Shown here: positions 31,200-39,721 of the stretch, piece by piece | Position numbering within the stretch: the first letter of the stretch is position 1 | How the letters are laid out: each line of letters opens with the position of its first letter | NCBI GenBank assembly: GCA_964463485.1 | Contig: CAYXDO010000023.1 | Coordinates: 28,011 to 92,010, forward strand | Direction of reading: 5' to 3' | DNA length: 64,000 nucleotides | Source of the DNA: CAYXDO01 sp964463485 | Lineage (GTDB): Bacteria; Myxococcota; Kuafuiibacteriia; Kuafuiibacteriales; Kuafuiibacteriaceae | Notes under the pieces: generated by a model | Seen by the model: only the letters and a program-made list of their open reading frames with translations | The model's database searches: none | Told to the model about the DNA's origin: nothing | Made by a program: the position numbers and the translations under genes

Positions 31200-33032
31200 A
31201 TGAATCCTGTTCCGTCCCGAAGCCTTCAGCCCGTCCATCCCCTCGGGCGGCGGGCGAGAGTCCTCCTGTCGAGTGTGTACGGGCCCTACGCGGTCGACGA
31301 TCTCGAGAGTCGCTCCGATAATCCGATGGAGCTCTATCACAATCAAGTCACTCGAGAGCAGGGCGTGTTTTCGCTCCGGCTGCACCATCGTTCGTTTGGG
31401 CTCATGCTACTCAAAGAGAATATCGAGGCTCCATGTACTTTACTCGACTTCCCCACGCTCGAGGGCTTCGAGAGCGAGCTTCGGAAGACCGAGTATGACG
31501 TGGTGGGAATCGGCGCGATCATCCCCAACCTGCTCAAGGTGAAGAGGATGTGCTCGATGGTGCGTTCGATCCAGCCAAAGGCCACTATTCTGGTCGGAGG
31601 GCACGTCGCCAACCACCCCGAGCTCGCGGAGCGCGTCGATGTCGACCACGTCGTGCGATCCGAAGGAGTGGCGTGGCTCCGCAAGTATCTCGGAGAAGAT
31701 CCGAACCAACCGATTCGTCACCCCGCGGTGCTCTCCGCGACCGGTGGAGAGATCATGGGTCTGCCGCTCGGCGGCACGGGAAAGGACACCGCGGCCATCG
31801 TGCTCACCTCGGTGGGATGCCCGATGGGTTGCGACTTCTGCTCCACCTCCGCGATGTTCGGCGGCAAAGGGAGCTCGGTTCAGTTTTACCGAACGGGCGA
31901 CGAGCTCTTCGAGGTGATGAGCGAGCTCGAGCGAAAGTTGGGAGCTCGGTCCTTCTTCATGATGGACGAGAATTTCCTGCTCGATCGTCGTCGCGCTCTA
32001 GGGCTGCTCGCGAGAATGGAGTCCGCTCGAAAGCCTTGGTCCCTGTATGTCTTCAGCTCCGCGAACGCGATTCGGCGTTACTCCATGGATGAGTTGGTGA
32101 GGCTGGGCGTTTCGTGGGTATGGATGGGCCTCGAGGGGCGGCGCTCGAACTACGAGAAGCTTCGAGGGACCGACACCAAGGGCCTCGTCGCAGAGCTGCA
32201 GAGCAACGGCATCAAGGTCCTCGGGTCCACGATCATTGGGCTCGAAGAGCACACGACGGAGACCGTCGAAGACGCGATCGATTTCGCCATCGAGCACGCG
32301 ACGGACTTCCACCAATTCATGCTCTTCACTCCCCTTCCGGGGACTCCTCTTCACGCTCGCATGGCCGAGCGAGGACTCCTCGTCGACGAGGTCGCGGCGC
32401 CGCTTCCGGACGTACATGGACAGAATCGATTCAACTTCCTGCACCCGCATCTGCCAGCGGGTGTCGAGGGCGAGCTGCTTCGAACGGCTTTTCGCAGGGA
32501 CTTCGAGGTCAACGGGCCGAGCATCTTGAGGCTGGCGAGCACGACTCTGCGAGGGTGGAGGAGACACAAGAACCACGGCGACGAGCGAGTCCGGCAGAGG
32601 TTTCGCGCCGAGGCGGCCGAGCTACCCATACGCTTCGCCGCCGTCGCTTGGGCGGCGGAAGAGTATGCGCGTGGCCGAGACTCGGCGCTCGAGTCGCAGG
32701 CCCGGGAGCTGCGCGAGGCGATCGAGGTCGAGTTCGGTCGCAGAGCGACATGGACCGCTCCGATCGCGGGCCGCTACGTCGCCCACCGGATGCGAAAGAG
32801 AGAGCGGTCGCGGCGCTCGTTCGAGCCGCAGACTTTCGTGGAGAAAAACCGAGCAGCCCGAGTCATGGAGCTCGCCTCGGTGATCGACGCGGCGCTCAGC
32901 GTCTGGGAAGGCCGATCAGCGTCTGGGAGCGCAGACATCGTAAGAAAACGGCTTGCAGCGATCTGCGGCGTTCCCGATCCATTCTACGGGCGTACCAGGG
33001 AGGCGTCAGGAGACAATCGGTCCGGGTGGTAG
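31200..33032 (+). CDS. B12-binding radical SAM enzyme
   Basis: A 610-residue protein. The N-terminal ~170 residues form a cobalamin-binding (B12) domain of the class without the D-x-H-x-x-G box: V-V-G-I-G-A-I-I-P-N at 101-110 and I-L-V-G-G-H-V-A at about 130-137. The radical SAM motif is C207-P-M-G-C211-D-F-C214. M-M-D-E-N-F-L and G-L-E-G-R-R/G-S-T-I-I-G-L-E are in the expected places. This class includes cobalamin-dependent methyltransferases and ring-forming enzymes. The C-terminal 150 residues are Arg/Glu-rich and helical. The substrate cannot be told; no peptide gene or biosynthetic gene is adjacent. Confidence 0.88.
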   Translation: MNPVPSRSLQPVHPLGRRARVLLSSVYGPYAVDDLESRSDNPMELYHNQVTREQGVFSLRLHHRSFGLMLLKENIEAPCTLLDFPTLEGFESELRKTEYDVVGIGAIIPNLLKVKRMCSMVRSIQPKATILVGGHVANHPELAERVDVDHVVRSEGVAWLRKYLGEDPNQPIRHPAVLSATGGEIMGLPLGGTGKDTAAIVLTSVGCPMGCDFCSTSAMFGGKGSSVQFYRTGDELFEVMSELERKLGARSFFMMDENFLLDRRRALGLLARMESARKPWSLYVFSSANAIRRYSMDELVRLGVSWVWMGLEGRRSNYEKLRGTDTKGLVAELQSNGIKVLGSTIIGLEEHTTETVEDAIDFAIEHATDFHQFMLFTPLPGTPLHARMAERGLLVDEVAAPLPDVHGQNRFNFLHPHLPAGVEGELLRTAFRRDFEVNGPSILRLASTTLRGWRRHKNHGDERVRQRFRAEAAELPIRFAAVAWAAEEYARGRDSALESQARELREAIEVEFGRRATWTAPIAGRYVAHRMRKRERSRRSFEPQTFVEKNRAARVMELASVIDAALSVWEGRSASGSADIVRKRLAAICGVPDPFYGRTREASGDNRSGW

Positions 33033-33199
33033 AGTGCGAGCTCCATTCTCGCCGAGAGTCGCTCTTGACCACACTCAGAGGCCCGAACCCTGTCGACTGC
33101 GAGGTGGTGGCACGTCGGAGACGTGACTTTCCCGGGCGGCGCGACGATGGCCTCCGGGCGATGACCGTCATGTGCCCGTGATTCGGCTAGGCGTGATTC

Positions 33200-33631
33200 C
33201 TAGGCGGGGAGGGATCGTGTCGCAATTCCGGCGAATCTCGAGAAATCCCGATCCTCGGTCAGAATCGTGCGAGCACCGTGCTCGAGGCACACGGCGGCGA
33301 TCTGGGCATCGAAGACGAGATTGCCGGCCACGCCGGACTCGGCGAGCACTCGGCGGAGGATTGGAAGGAACCGGGGCCCAGGCACGAGCAAACGAGCCGA
33401 TGGGCTCTCGAGCAGCGCGTCGAGGCTGTCGAGCGCCTCGTTGGCTGGAGTCGGTGAATTGAACACTAGAGGGTGTGATACGACGCGCACAAACTCACCG
33501 AGACAAAAAATTGGAAGCCCCCACGCTTCGTCGCCTTCCGCGAGTCGGCGAAGCTCTGAGAGCGCTGCCGAGTGACGGGGCATCTCGGCCCGATCTGCGT
33601 AGACGAGAATGTTCGTGTCGATTGCGATCAC
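33200..33631 (-). CDS. vapC: PIN-domain toxin, VapC family
   Basis: A 143-residue PIN-domain ribonuclease. The acidic metal-binding residues are visible: D5 in M-I-A-I-D-T-N, E46 in C-L-G-E-F, D108 in F-D-A-Q-I-A-A, and D127/D129 in T-E-D-R-D-F. VapC toxins cut tRNA or rRNA when free of antitoxin. It overlaps the upstream antitoxin gene by four bases. The 143-residue size and the Ala/Leu/Arg bias fit this family. It is convergent with the B12 radical SAM gene (167-base gap). Confidence 0.93.
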   Translation of the reverse strand: MIAIDTNILVYADRAEMPRHSAALSELRRLAEGDEAWGLPIFCLGEFVRVVSHPLVFNSPTPANEALDSLDALLESPSARLLVPGPRFLPILRRVLAESGVAGNLVFDAQIAAVCLEHGARTILTEDRDFSRFAGIATRSLPA

Positions 33632-33867
33632 CTCCGCCCCTCCATGACGTCAAACAAGCCATCTCGGTCGGCGATGTCGACTCCCGCCCGGAGACTGCCT
33701 CGGTGCGTTTTCCACCGGAGAACAAAACGCTTGCTGCGTCGCGATGGAGCTGCAAGGGCCGCAGCCAGGGCCTGTTCCACGAAGGCGGTGAGTGTGGAGC
33801 CTCTCTCGGCGGCGCGACGTCGAGCGGAATCGAGGAGCTCGTCATCAATGTCGAGAGTGGTTCGCAT
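33628..33867 (-). CDS. vapB: VapB-type antitoxin
   Basis: A 79-residue protein from ATG 33867. It opens M-R-T-T-L-D-I-D-D-E-L-L, the ribbon-helix-helix strand and helix of VapB antitoxins, with a C-terminal R-W-K-T-H-R-G-S-L that neutralises the toxin. An autoregulatory promoter is likely (see 33875-33903). The ORF is open to a start at 33903, but that would overlap the promoter. The stop overlaps the vapC start (ATGA). Confidence 0.85.
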   Translation of the reverse strand: MRTTLDIDDELLDSARRRAAERGSTLTAFVEQALAAALAAPSRRSKRFVLRWKTHRGSLRAGVDIADRDGLFDVMEGRR

Positions 33868-33874
33868 GCATATA

Positions 33875-33903
33875 GCTGTATTCCTGGTGCATCGCGGTGT
33901 CAA
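33875..33903 (-). promoter_or_regulatory. Sigma-70-type promoter of vapBC
   Basis: On the minus strand TTGACA (33898-33903) is followed by a 17-base spacer and TACAGC (33875-33880). Transcription would start at about 33868, at most one or two bases before the vapB ATG, so the mRNA would be leaderless or nearly so; no ribosome site is present in front of the ATG. Inferred from sequence only. Confidence 0.5.
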
Positions 33904-34114
33904 TCTCCCCTATGCCAGCGATCAACTCAGCGCCATCGCGACGAGGAGCGATCGAACGGGTCGGGGGCTCGGGAGCTTCTCAGGGCGCGTCGAGAAGAGA
34001 TCGTTCCGGATGGGCGGCACGCGCGAGGCCGCTAATGAATCTACCTCCGCCAAATAGGCTGACTTCGCCGGGATTCGTGAGCGTGAACCGCTTCGCAAGC
34101 CTCACTCTTCGCCT

Positions 34115-35944
34115 TTACTTGGACCGATCGATCCATGCTCGAACTCTGTCGGTCAGCGTTGGTAGGGGCACCGCCCCAGTCTCGAGCACTCGGTCGTGGA
34201 AAGCTCTCAGATCGAACTTTGGACCGAGCTCGGCCTTGGCGAGCTCGCGGAGGCGCAGGATCTCGAGCTGCCCGACTTTGTAAGCGAGCGCCTGACCCGG
34301 CCAGGTCACGTAACGCTCGACCTCGTTGACGACGTTGTTTTCCGCGAGCGCGGTGTGGGCGAGCATGAACTCCACGGCCTGCTTGCGCGTCCACCCTTTG
34401 GCGTGGATGCCGGTGTCGACGACGAGCCGAGCGGCTCGCCAGGCCTCGTATGAGTACATGCCGATCCGATCGACCGGGGTCGAATACAAACCCATCTCGT
34501 CGGCCAGACGCTCGGCGTACAGGCCCCAGCCCTCCACGTAGGCATCGAGCCCATAGTGGCGCCTAAACGCCGGGAGATCGGATCTCTCCTGCGCGATGGC
34601 GATTTGCAAGTGATGCCCAGGGATCGACTCGTGATAGGCCAGGGCTTCGGCTTCGTACCGAGTCCGGGTCGCGGGTGCGTAGACGTTGATGAAATACTCA
34701 CCCGGCTTGGACCCATCGGGGACCGGCTGGCGATAATAAGCCACGGTCGTGAACGGCGCCTCATAGTCGGGAATTCGAGTCACGACACAATCGGCTTTCG
34801 GAAGAATCCCAAAAACCTCCGGAATTTTCGCGCGGGCCCGGTCGAGGCTGGTCTTGGCCTTGGCCTCCACCTCGTCGCTCGTCCGAAAATACAAGCTCGG
34901 ATCCGAGCGGAGCTTGGCCAAAGTCTCTGGCAGAGTGCTCACGCCTAGGGCCTCTTTGCCGAGCCGTTCGATCTCCCGATCGAGACGGGCGATCTCGGCG
35001 AGTCCGAGCGCGTGAAGCTCCTCGGCCGATCGGTCCGATCCGAGAAATCGTCTGATTTGCGATGCGTAGCAGGCGGCACCATCGGGATTGCTCGAGACGC
35101 CGATCGCGTCCTCGCCCCGCGCCGCTGGAATCAGCTCTTTCTCGAGAAACGCGGCGTAACGCTCGAAGGCCGGTCGGATCTGATTCTTCAGCGACTCGGC
35201 GAGCTTCTCTCGAGTCTGCGGTTCGATCGCGAATCCCTTTGCCTCGGAAGGCTTGGGCTCGAGGGCTGGCGCCATCATCGGCCACTCGGCGATGGGTTGC
35301 GCGAGGGCCTTTTCGAACACCTCGAGCACGAGCTGCGCGGTGCGGCGGTTGGTCAGGAGCCCTCGGGACATGCCGGTCCGGAGGTTCGCGATCTCGCCGT
35401 CGATGGACTCGGCTACGAGCTCATAGCGAGCCAGGAGGTTCTTTGCGTCGAGCTCCGACTCGACTTGGTGCAAGGTCGGGAGGTAGCTCCACTCGGTGAC
35501 TGGGTTCGACCGCGGAGAGATCGCCCACAGCTCGAGGTCGCAAACGTCACTTCCGCTCTCTCCCGAAAGCCACGCGCGGAACACTTCGAGCACCAGCGCG
35601 TCGTCGCCCTTCACCTCCGAAACCATCGCGTCGGCGCGTTCGAGGAGGTTCTTCCGCACCAAGCGTCGCCGCGCGATGCCGGCGGGGGCGTTATCTTCGA
35701 CCCGATCGTCGAAGCGATGAATCCCCAACCGGGTCGCAAACAGCGGTTGGTCGGAGAGTGTGAAGGTCCAGGTGTCCTCCACCAGCTGACGGAGCGTTGG
35801 GCTCGAGATCCCCACCGAAGTGTCGGGAGGCGGCCAAAGCTCTTTTGTCACACTCGGGCTGGGCTGAACCGAGGCGCAGCCCGGCGAGAGGGTGAGCAGG
35901 GCCGGCGCAGTCGCGCCTAGGAGGGCCCGCGTCCATCGACTCAC
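34115..35944 (-). CDS. DUF885 family metallopeptidase-like lipoprotein
   Basis: 609 residues from a GTG at 35944 overlapping the mltG stop (GTGA). The signal peptide ends in L-S-P-G-C, a lipobox. The DUF885 domain is clear: Y-Y-R-Q-P-x-P-D-G-S-K-P-G, then H438-E-S-I-P-G-H-H445, the characteristic zinc-binding motif, and later L-D-A-Y-V-E-G-W-G-L-Y and the R-Y-V-T-W-P-G-Q-A-L-A-Y block. Family members are thought to be peptidases. It would sit in the periplasm or outer membrane. Position downstream of mltG suggests a common operon, though not necessarily a common role. Confidence 0.88.
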   Translation of the reverse strand: MSRWTRALLGATAPALLTLSPGCASVQPSPSVTKELWPPPDTSVGISSPTLRQLVEDTWTFTLSDQPLFATRLGIHRFDDRVEDNAPAGIARRRLVRKNLLERADAMVSEVKGDDALVLEVFRAWLSGESGSDVCDLELWAISPRSNPVTEWSYLPTLHQVESELDAKNLLARYELVAESIDGEIANLRTGMSRGLLTNRRTAQLVLEVFEKALAQPIAEWPMMAPALEPKPSEAKGFAIEPQTREKLAESLKNQIRPAFERYAAFLEKELIPAARGEDAIGVSSNPDGAACYASQIRRFLGSDRSAEELHALGLAEIARLDREIERLGKEALGVSTLPETLAKLRSDPSLYFRTSDEVEAKAKTSLDRARAKIPEVFGILPKADCVVTRIPDYEAPFTTVAYYRQPVPDGSKPGEYFINVYAPATRTRYEAEALAYHESIPGHHLQIAIAQERSDLPAFRRHYGLDAYVEGWGLYAERLADEMGLYSTPVDRIGMYSYEAWRAARLVVDTGIHAKGWTRKQAVEFMLAHTALAENNVVNEVERYVTWPGQALAYKVGQLEILRLRELAKAELGPKFDLRAFHDRVLETGAVPLPTLTDRVRAWIDRSK

Positions 35945-37014
35945 CAGACGTCGAGCTCCTTGCGCCTTCGATCGTGCTCTTCGGCGGTCTTCGAGAAGTG
36001 AATCTGTTTGTTGGCGTCGTGTAAGTAGTACCATGCGTCGTTTGGCTCGGGTCGCAGCGCGGCCATCAATGAGTCGAGGCTCGGAGCGCCGATCGCGGTC
36101 GGAGGCATCCCTTTGTGGAGCCGCGTGTTGTACGGGTCCGCGGGGTCCCTCAGCTTCTCGAGAAAAGCCTTTCGGTCGTTCCAGTCATCCAGGGTGTAAC
36201 GGCTGGTCGCGTCTACGCCGAGCGCCCACTTCGAAGCGATGCGCTTGTAGAGGAGCCCCGCGACCTTGGGACGCAAGGCCGGCGTCGGCTCCTCACGCTC
36301 CAACATCGAGGCCATGATGACGACGTCGGAGAGGGAGCGACCGGTCTTTTGAAGCTCGTCGGCGTAAGGCCGTTGAAACCGCTCCACGAAGGCGTCGAGC
36401 TGCCGCTGAATCAGCTTCTTCGGGTCGAGCGGTTTCCTTCGATTTACCAAGTAGGTCTCGGGCAACAAATAGCCTTCGAGTGAGTGGGTCTGGAACGGGA
36501 TCTTGAAGTCCTCGACCTTCGACGCGGCTGCCACGTACTGACCCGGCGAGATCCAACCGTCTCTGGCAAGGCTCGCGTCGGCGTCGATGAGTCGCCAACC
36601 CTCGACGATCGTCACGGGCAAGTCCTCAGGCAGCGGCGGCTCGGAGAGCGCCTTCTGAATCATGACCATACTCATCGAGCGCGCGACGTTGTGGCGACCG
36701 GCCTTGGGATCGAATCCAGGATGGAGCCGCAGGTAGGCTCGCCACACGAACAGGCTCGAAATCAGGCGCTGTTCGAGGAGCATCCGGCCGATCTGCGCGT
36801 GGGTCGCGCCTCTGGGTACCTCGAGCTCGAGTTTCTCCGTTGCCTTGGGGTCGTAAGGAGAGATCGCCTCGAAGTCGATGTAGGCGTAGAAGCCGCCGGC
36901 CGCGCCAACGACGAGCACGAGGAGCAGGACGAGAACGACGACGGCGCGACGCACCGCAGGCTTCGTAGCAGAATCGCCGGGCGCGGCCAACTTCGAGCGG
37001 TCGATCGAGCTCAA
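35941..37014 (-). CDS. mltG: Endolytic murein transglycosylase MltG
   Basis: A 357-residue protein of the YceG/MltG family, starting at TTG 37014. One membrane helix (about 22-44) anchors it; a LysM-like region with V-P-R-G-A-T-H-A-Q-I-G follows; the catalytic block is A-S-M-L-E-R-E-E and the signature Y-N-T-R-L-H-K-G-M-P-P-T-A-I-G-A-P. MltG cuts nascent glycan strands and sets their length at the inner membrane. Length is slightly above E. coli MltG. The gene is one base from the cytochrome stop upstream and overlaps the DUF885 gene. Confidence 0.94.
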   Translation of the reverse strand: MSSIDRSKLAAPGDSATKPAVRRAVVVLVLLLVLVVGAAGGFYAYIDFEAISPYDPKATEKLELEVPRGATHAQIGRMLLEQRLISSLFVWRAYLRLHPGFDPKAGRHNVARSMSMVMIQKALSEPPLPEDLPVTIVEGWRLIDADASLARDGWISPGQYVAAASKVEDFKIPFQTHSLEGYLLPETYLVNRRKPLDPKKLIQRQLDAFVERFQRPYADELQKTGRSLSDVVIMASMLEREEPTPALRPKVAGLLYKRIASKWALGVDATSRYTLDDWNDRKAFLEKLRDPADPYNTRLHKGMPPTAIGAPSLDSLMAALRPEPNDAWYYLHDANKQIHFSKTAEEHDRRRKELDVW

Positions 37015-37015
37015 C

Positions 37016-38143
37016 TCACTTTTGGGGCGTCGCCGCCGCGGGTACGCTCGAGATGTAAGCCCACATGGCCTGAAGCTCAGAGTCCTTCATCTTCGCCGCG
37101 TAGGCCGGCATCGCGGCCATCGGCATCTTCAGCGGCTCGCCGCTCTTTCGCTTTCCTTCGCGCATGACTCGCACGAAGTCTTCGTAGGTCCACCCCTTCA
37201 ATCCTTCGGCATGCGGCGTGAGGTTGGCTGCGGGCGGCCACGACGGGTCCCCGCCGACGATCTTGCCGCCCGCGAGCGACGCGCCGTGGCAGCCCGTGCA
37301 CACTTGAACCATGTGCTGACCGAACGCGAGGCCGTCGGTTTCCTTGGGCGCCTCGGGCTTGTGCGCGGCCCTGTGATCCTTCAGCTCCTCCGCAGACAAT
37401 TGGATCGCGCCGCTCGCCATCAAGAAGAGTCCGACCGGTCCAAGCGTAGGCCGCGGAACGTCGTTGTCTACCGGTGGCATCGCGCGAATGTAAGTCACGA
37501 TGTCGGAGAGCTCGCGGTCGGACATGGCGAAGAAGTCTGCCGAAGGCATGGCTGCAGGAGTCCCGTCGGGCTTCACGCCGTGACGAACGATTCGGTCCCA
37601 GTCCGCCGCCGTATACTTCGAAGTGACACCGCCTTTTCCGCTCGTGAGGTTGACGCCGAGAATCTTACCGATCGGAGCGGCATCGATCATCGTGCCACCC
37701 CCAAAGGTCTTTCCGTGGCACTCGACACACGCGTAAAGCGACTCGACCAAGTGCTTGCCTCGCTCCGCCGCGCGCTCCGCGGCCAACGCGGCCAGATCGA
37801 CGCCCTCGAGGGGATCCTTGGCTGGCTCGGCCGGCTCGCCGGGTTTGGCGGGCTCCGTAGGCTTGGTCGCCTCGGGCTTGGTCGCCGCGGGGTTGGTTGC
37901 CTCGGGCTTGTTCGCCGGATCGGGCTTCGTCGGTTGGTCAACACCCGGCGCCGCCTGCACCGAGCGCTCGGCGCGAAGGTCCGCGAGCTCACTGTCGGTG
38001 AGCGGGAACGGAATTGGAAAATCGACCTTGTGAGTCTCGAAAGTCCGAGCCAGCCGGTTCGAAGACGCGACCTTCGCCCAACCGAACGCGCTCCCCGCCC
38101 CGACCAACACCAACGCCAACAAAATCAGGATCACCTTCTTCAT
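37016..38143 (-). CDS. Dihaem c-type cytochrome
   Basis: A 375-residue protein with an N-terminal signal anchor (about 3-20). A Lys/Pro/Ala/Thr-rich linker of about 45 residues leads to two haem c sites: C139-V-E-C-H143 and C283-T-G-C-H287. Met ligands are likely at A-A-M-P-S (about 200) and A-A-M-P-A-Y near the C-terminus. The arrangement is that of the c-type half of alcohol dehydrogenase or cbb3-like cytochromes, with two mono-haem domains of about 110 residues each. It probably carries electrons in the periplasm; no partner dehydrogenase is nearby. Confidence 0.9.
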   Translation of the reverse strand: MKKVILILLALVLVGAGSAFGWAKVASSNRLARTFETHKVDFPIPFPLTDSELADLRAERSVQAAPGVDQPTKPDPANKPEATNPAATKPEATKPTEPAKPGEPAEPAKDPLEGVDLAALAAERAAERGKHLVESLYACVECHGKTFGGGTMIDAAPIGKILGVNLTSGKGGVTSKYTAADWDRIVRHGVKPDGTPAAMPSADFFAMSDRELSDIVTYIRAMPPVDNDVPRPTLGPVGLFLMASGAIQLSAEELKDHRAAHKPEAPKETDGLAFGQHMVQVCTGCHGASLAGGKIVGGDPSWPPAANLTPHAEGLKGWTYEDFVRVMREGKRKSGEPLKMPMAAMPAYAAKMKDSELQAMWAYISSVPAAATPQK

Positions 38144-38280
38144 TTGCTCTCTCCTTCTATGGGCGCGCCCCTGCGCCGGAGGGACTCTTCACCTATCGTC
38201 GAGGTAGGTGCAACAGGCTCACGCCTGGTCGTTCAATGGCATAGGAATCCAACGGGATCAGATGACTCAGATCGAGTTAC

Positions 38281-39594
38281 TCATTTGCCGTCGGAGCGAC
38301 CGGAGAGGCGCAGCGCTGCGATGGCGCTCTTCTTGAGGTTCAGAGACTGGAGCTCCTCGCGGGCCTCGCCGTCGCCCGGATCGATCGAGCAGGCGCGCTT
38401 GAAGGCCTCGAGGGCTTCGTAGTTTCGGTCTAGCCGGCGAAAGAGTCGTCCGAGCAGCAAGAGTGACTCGGCCTCGTCGGGCCCGAGGGTAGCGTGGTTG
38501 AGCTCGGCGATGAGCTCGGCGACGGCGAGCTCGGCGGCCCTGGGGCTGCGATCGACGAGGGTTCGGAGGTAGGACGACCACACGCGGGCGATGGGTGCGA
38601 GCCCCGGCGCGTTTTGTCGCAGTGTCTCGAGGGACTGTTCGGCGAGGTCGTGTTGACCTGATTTGATCATCGACTTTGCGGTAGCGAGGAGCTGTCGACC
38701 GATGGCCGAGTTGGCGGTTCGGTACGGCGCGGGTGTCTCGGTCATGGACGGGTTGAGGAAGCTGGGAAGGGCGTTCGGCGCTCCATCGAGAGCGGCTGCC
38801 GCGCGGAAGAGGAGTCCGAGCAACTCCCTCTTCTTCGCCCGGACGTCCGGAGCGTCCGCTGCGGTAGGCTCGTATTGACCGCGGAGGTGATTGAAATTCG
38901 CGCGTAGCTCGGCAGAGTTTTGACCATCCCAGCCTAGAATTTCGGCGGGCGTTCTCGACTGCCAGATCTCGGCGATGGCGCAGAGCTCCCGGAGCTCCCG
39001 GGACCCGACGGTAGGATCGTAGAGGTCGGGGGCGACTTCATCGATGTCGATTTCGACCGAGAGATAGCGATGAACTCTCTTTTCGGAGCGCGAATCGGCC
39101 GACCGCGGGTCGGCCGACTGCGGGTCGGCCAACTGCGGGGGCGCCTCGACCGGATCTTCGATGATGATATCGGCAGAGGGGGTTGGTTCGAGGACGATTT
39201 CGGCGTCGGGCCAATCGGTTCCGCTGGTGGATGGCCGCGGCGGCGCGCTCTTTCTTTCAGAGAGCTCTTCGACGAGGCACTCGATGAGTGACGACACTTG
39301 GCGATCGCGGGGGGCGTTGGTGCCGGAAGTCGAGATGAGTGCCCCGAGGCTGGACAGGGCCGACTCTTGTTCGTACTCGGCGGTTTCGATGAGTCCGGCG
39401 AGCATGGCGTCGAGGTCGTCGGTGTTACCTTCTGGGGAGTAGACATCCGGGATCGCGCCGGCGTCGAGGGCGCCCAACTTTCGGGATAGGTTGTCCTGTT
39501 CGGGTGATTTAGGTCGGGCGAGGAGCTCGAGGAGCTCGGAGACCTCGGGGGAGGGCGCACCCGGAGCGGGGCCCTTTCCGGGGGGTCGGTCCAT
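38281..39594 (-). CDS. TPR-containing protein, DnaJ-like region, function unknown
   Basis: 437 residues from ATG 39594. An acidic Ser/Glu-rich N-terminal half (about 1-170) is probably unstructured. Then about 180-300 reads like a J-domain-like helical region (P-T-V-G-S-R-E-L-R-E-L, R-A-K-K-R-E-L-L-G-L), without the H-P-D motif. The C-terminus holds two or three TPR units, the last R-N-Y-E-A-L-E-A-F-K-R-A-C-S-I-D-P-G-D. No signal peptide. The arrangement suggests a cytoplasmic scaffold. It ends 137 bases after the cytochrome start and is upstream of it. Confidence 0.65.
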   Translation of the reverse strand: MDRPPGKGPAPGAPSPEVSELLELLARPKSPEQDNLSRKLGALDAGAIPDVYSPEGNTDDLDAMLAGLIETAEYEQESALSSLGALISTSGTNAPRDRQVSSLIECLVEELSERKSAPPRPSTSGTDWPDAEIVLEPTPSADIIIEDPVEAPPQLADPQSADPRSADSRSEKRVHRYLSVEIDIDEVAPDLYDPTVGSRELRELCAIAEIWQSRTPAEILGWDGQNSAELRANFNHLRGQYEPTAADAPDVRAKKRELLGLLFRAAAALDGAPNALPSFLNPSMTETPAPYRTANSAIGRQLLATAKSMIKSGQHDLAEQSLETLRQNAPGLAPIARVWSSYLRTLVDRSPRAAELAVAELIAELNHATLGPDEAESLLLLGRLFRRLDRNYEALEAFKRACSIDPGDGEAREELQSLNLKKSAIAALRLSGRSDGK

Positions 39595-39721
39595 TTCGGA
39601 GCTATGACACGGGGGCGGTGTTCGAACCAACGAATTTCGTTTTGGGGCAAATCGGAGGATCGATCGACCGTCCTTGCGTTCGGACTTGCCCGGAAAGCTC
39701 CTGCTCGCGGACTCGGCGGGC

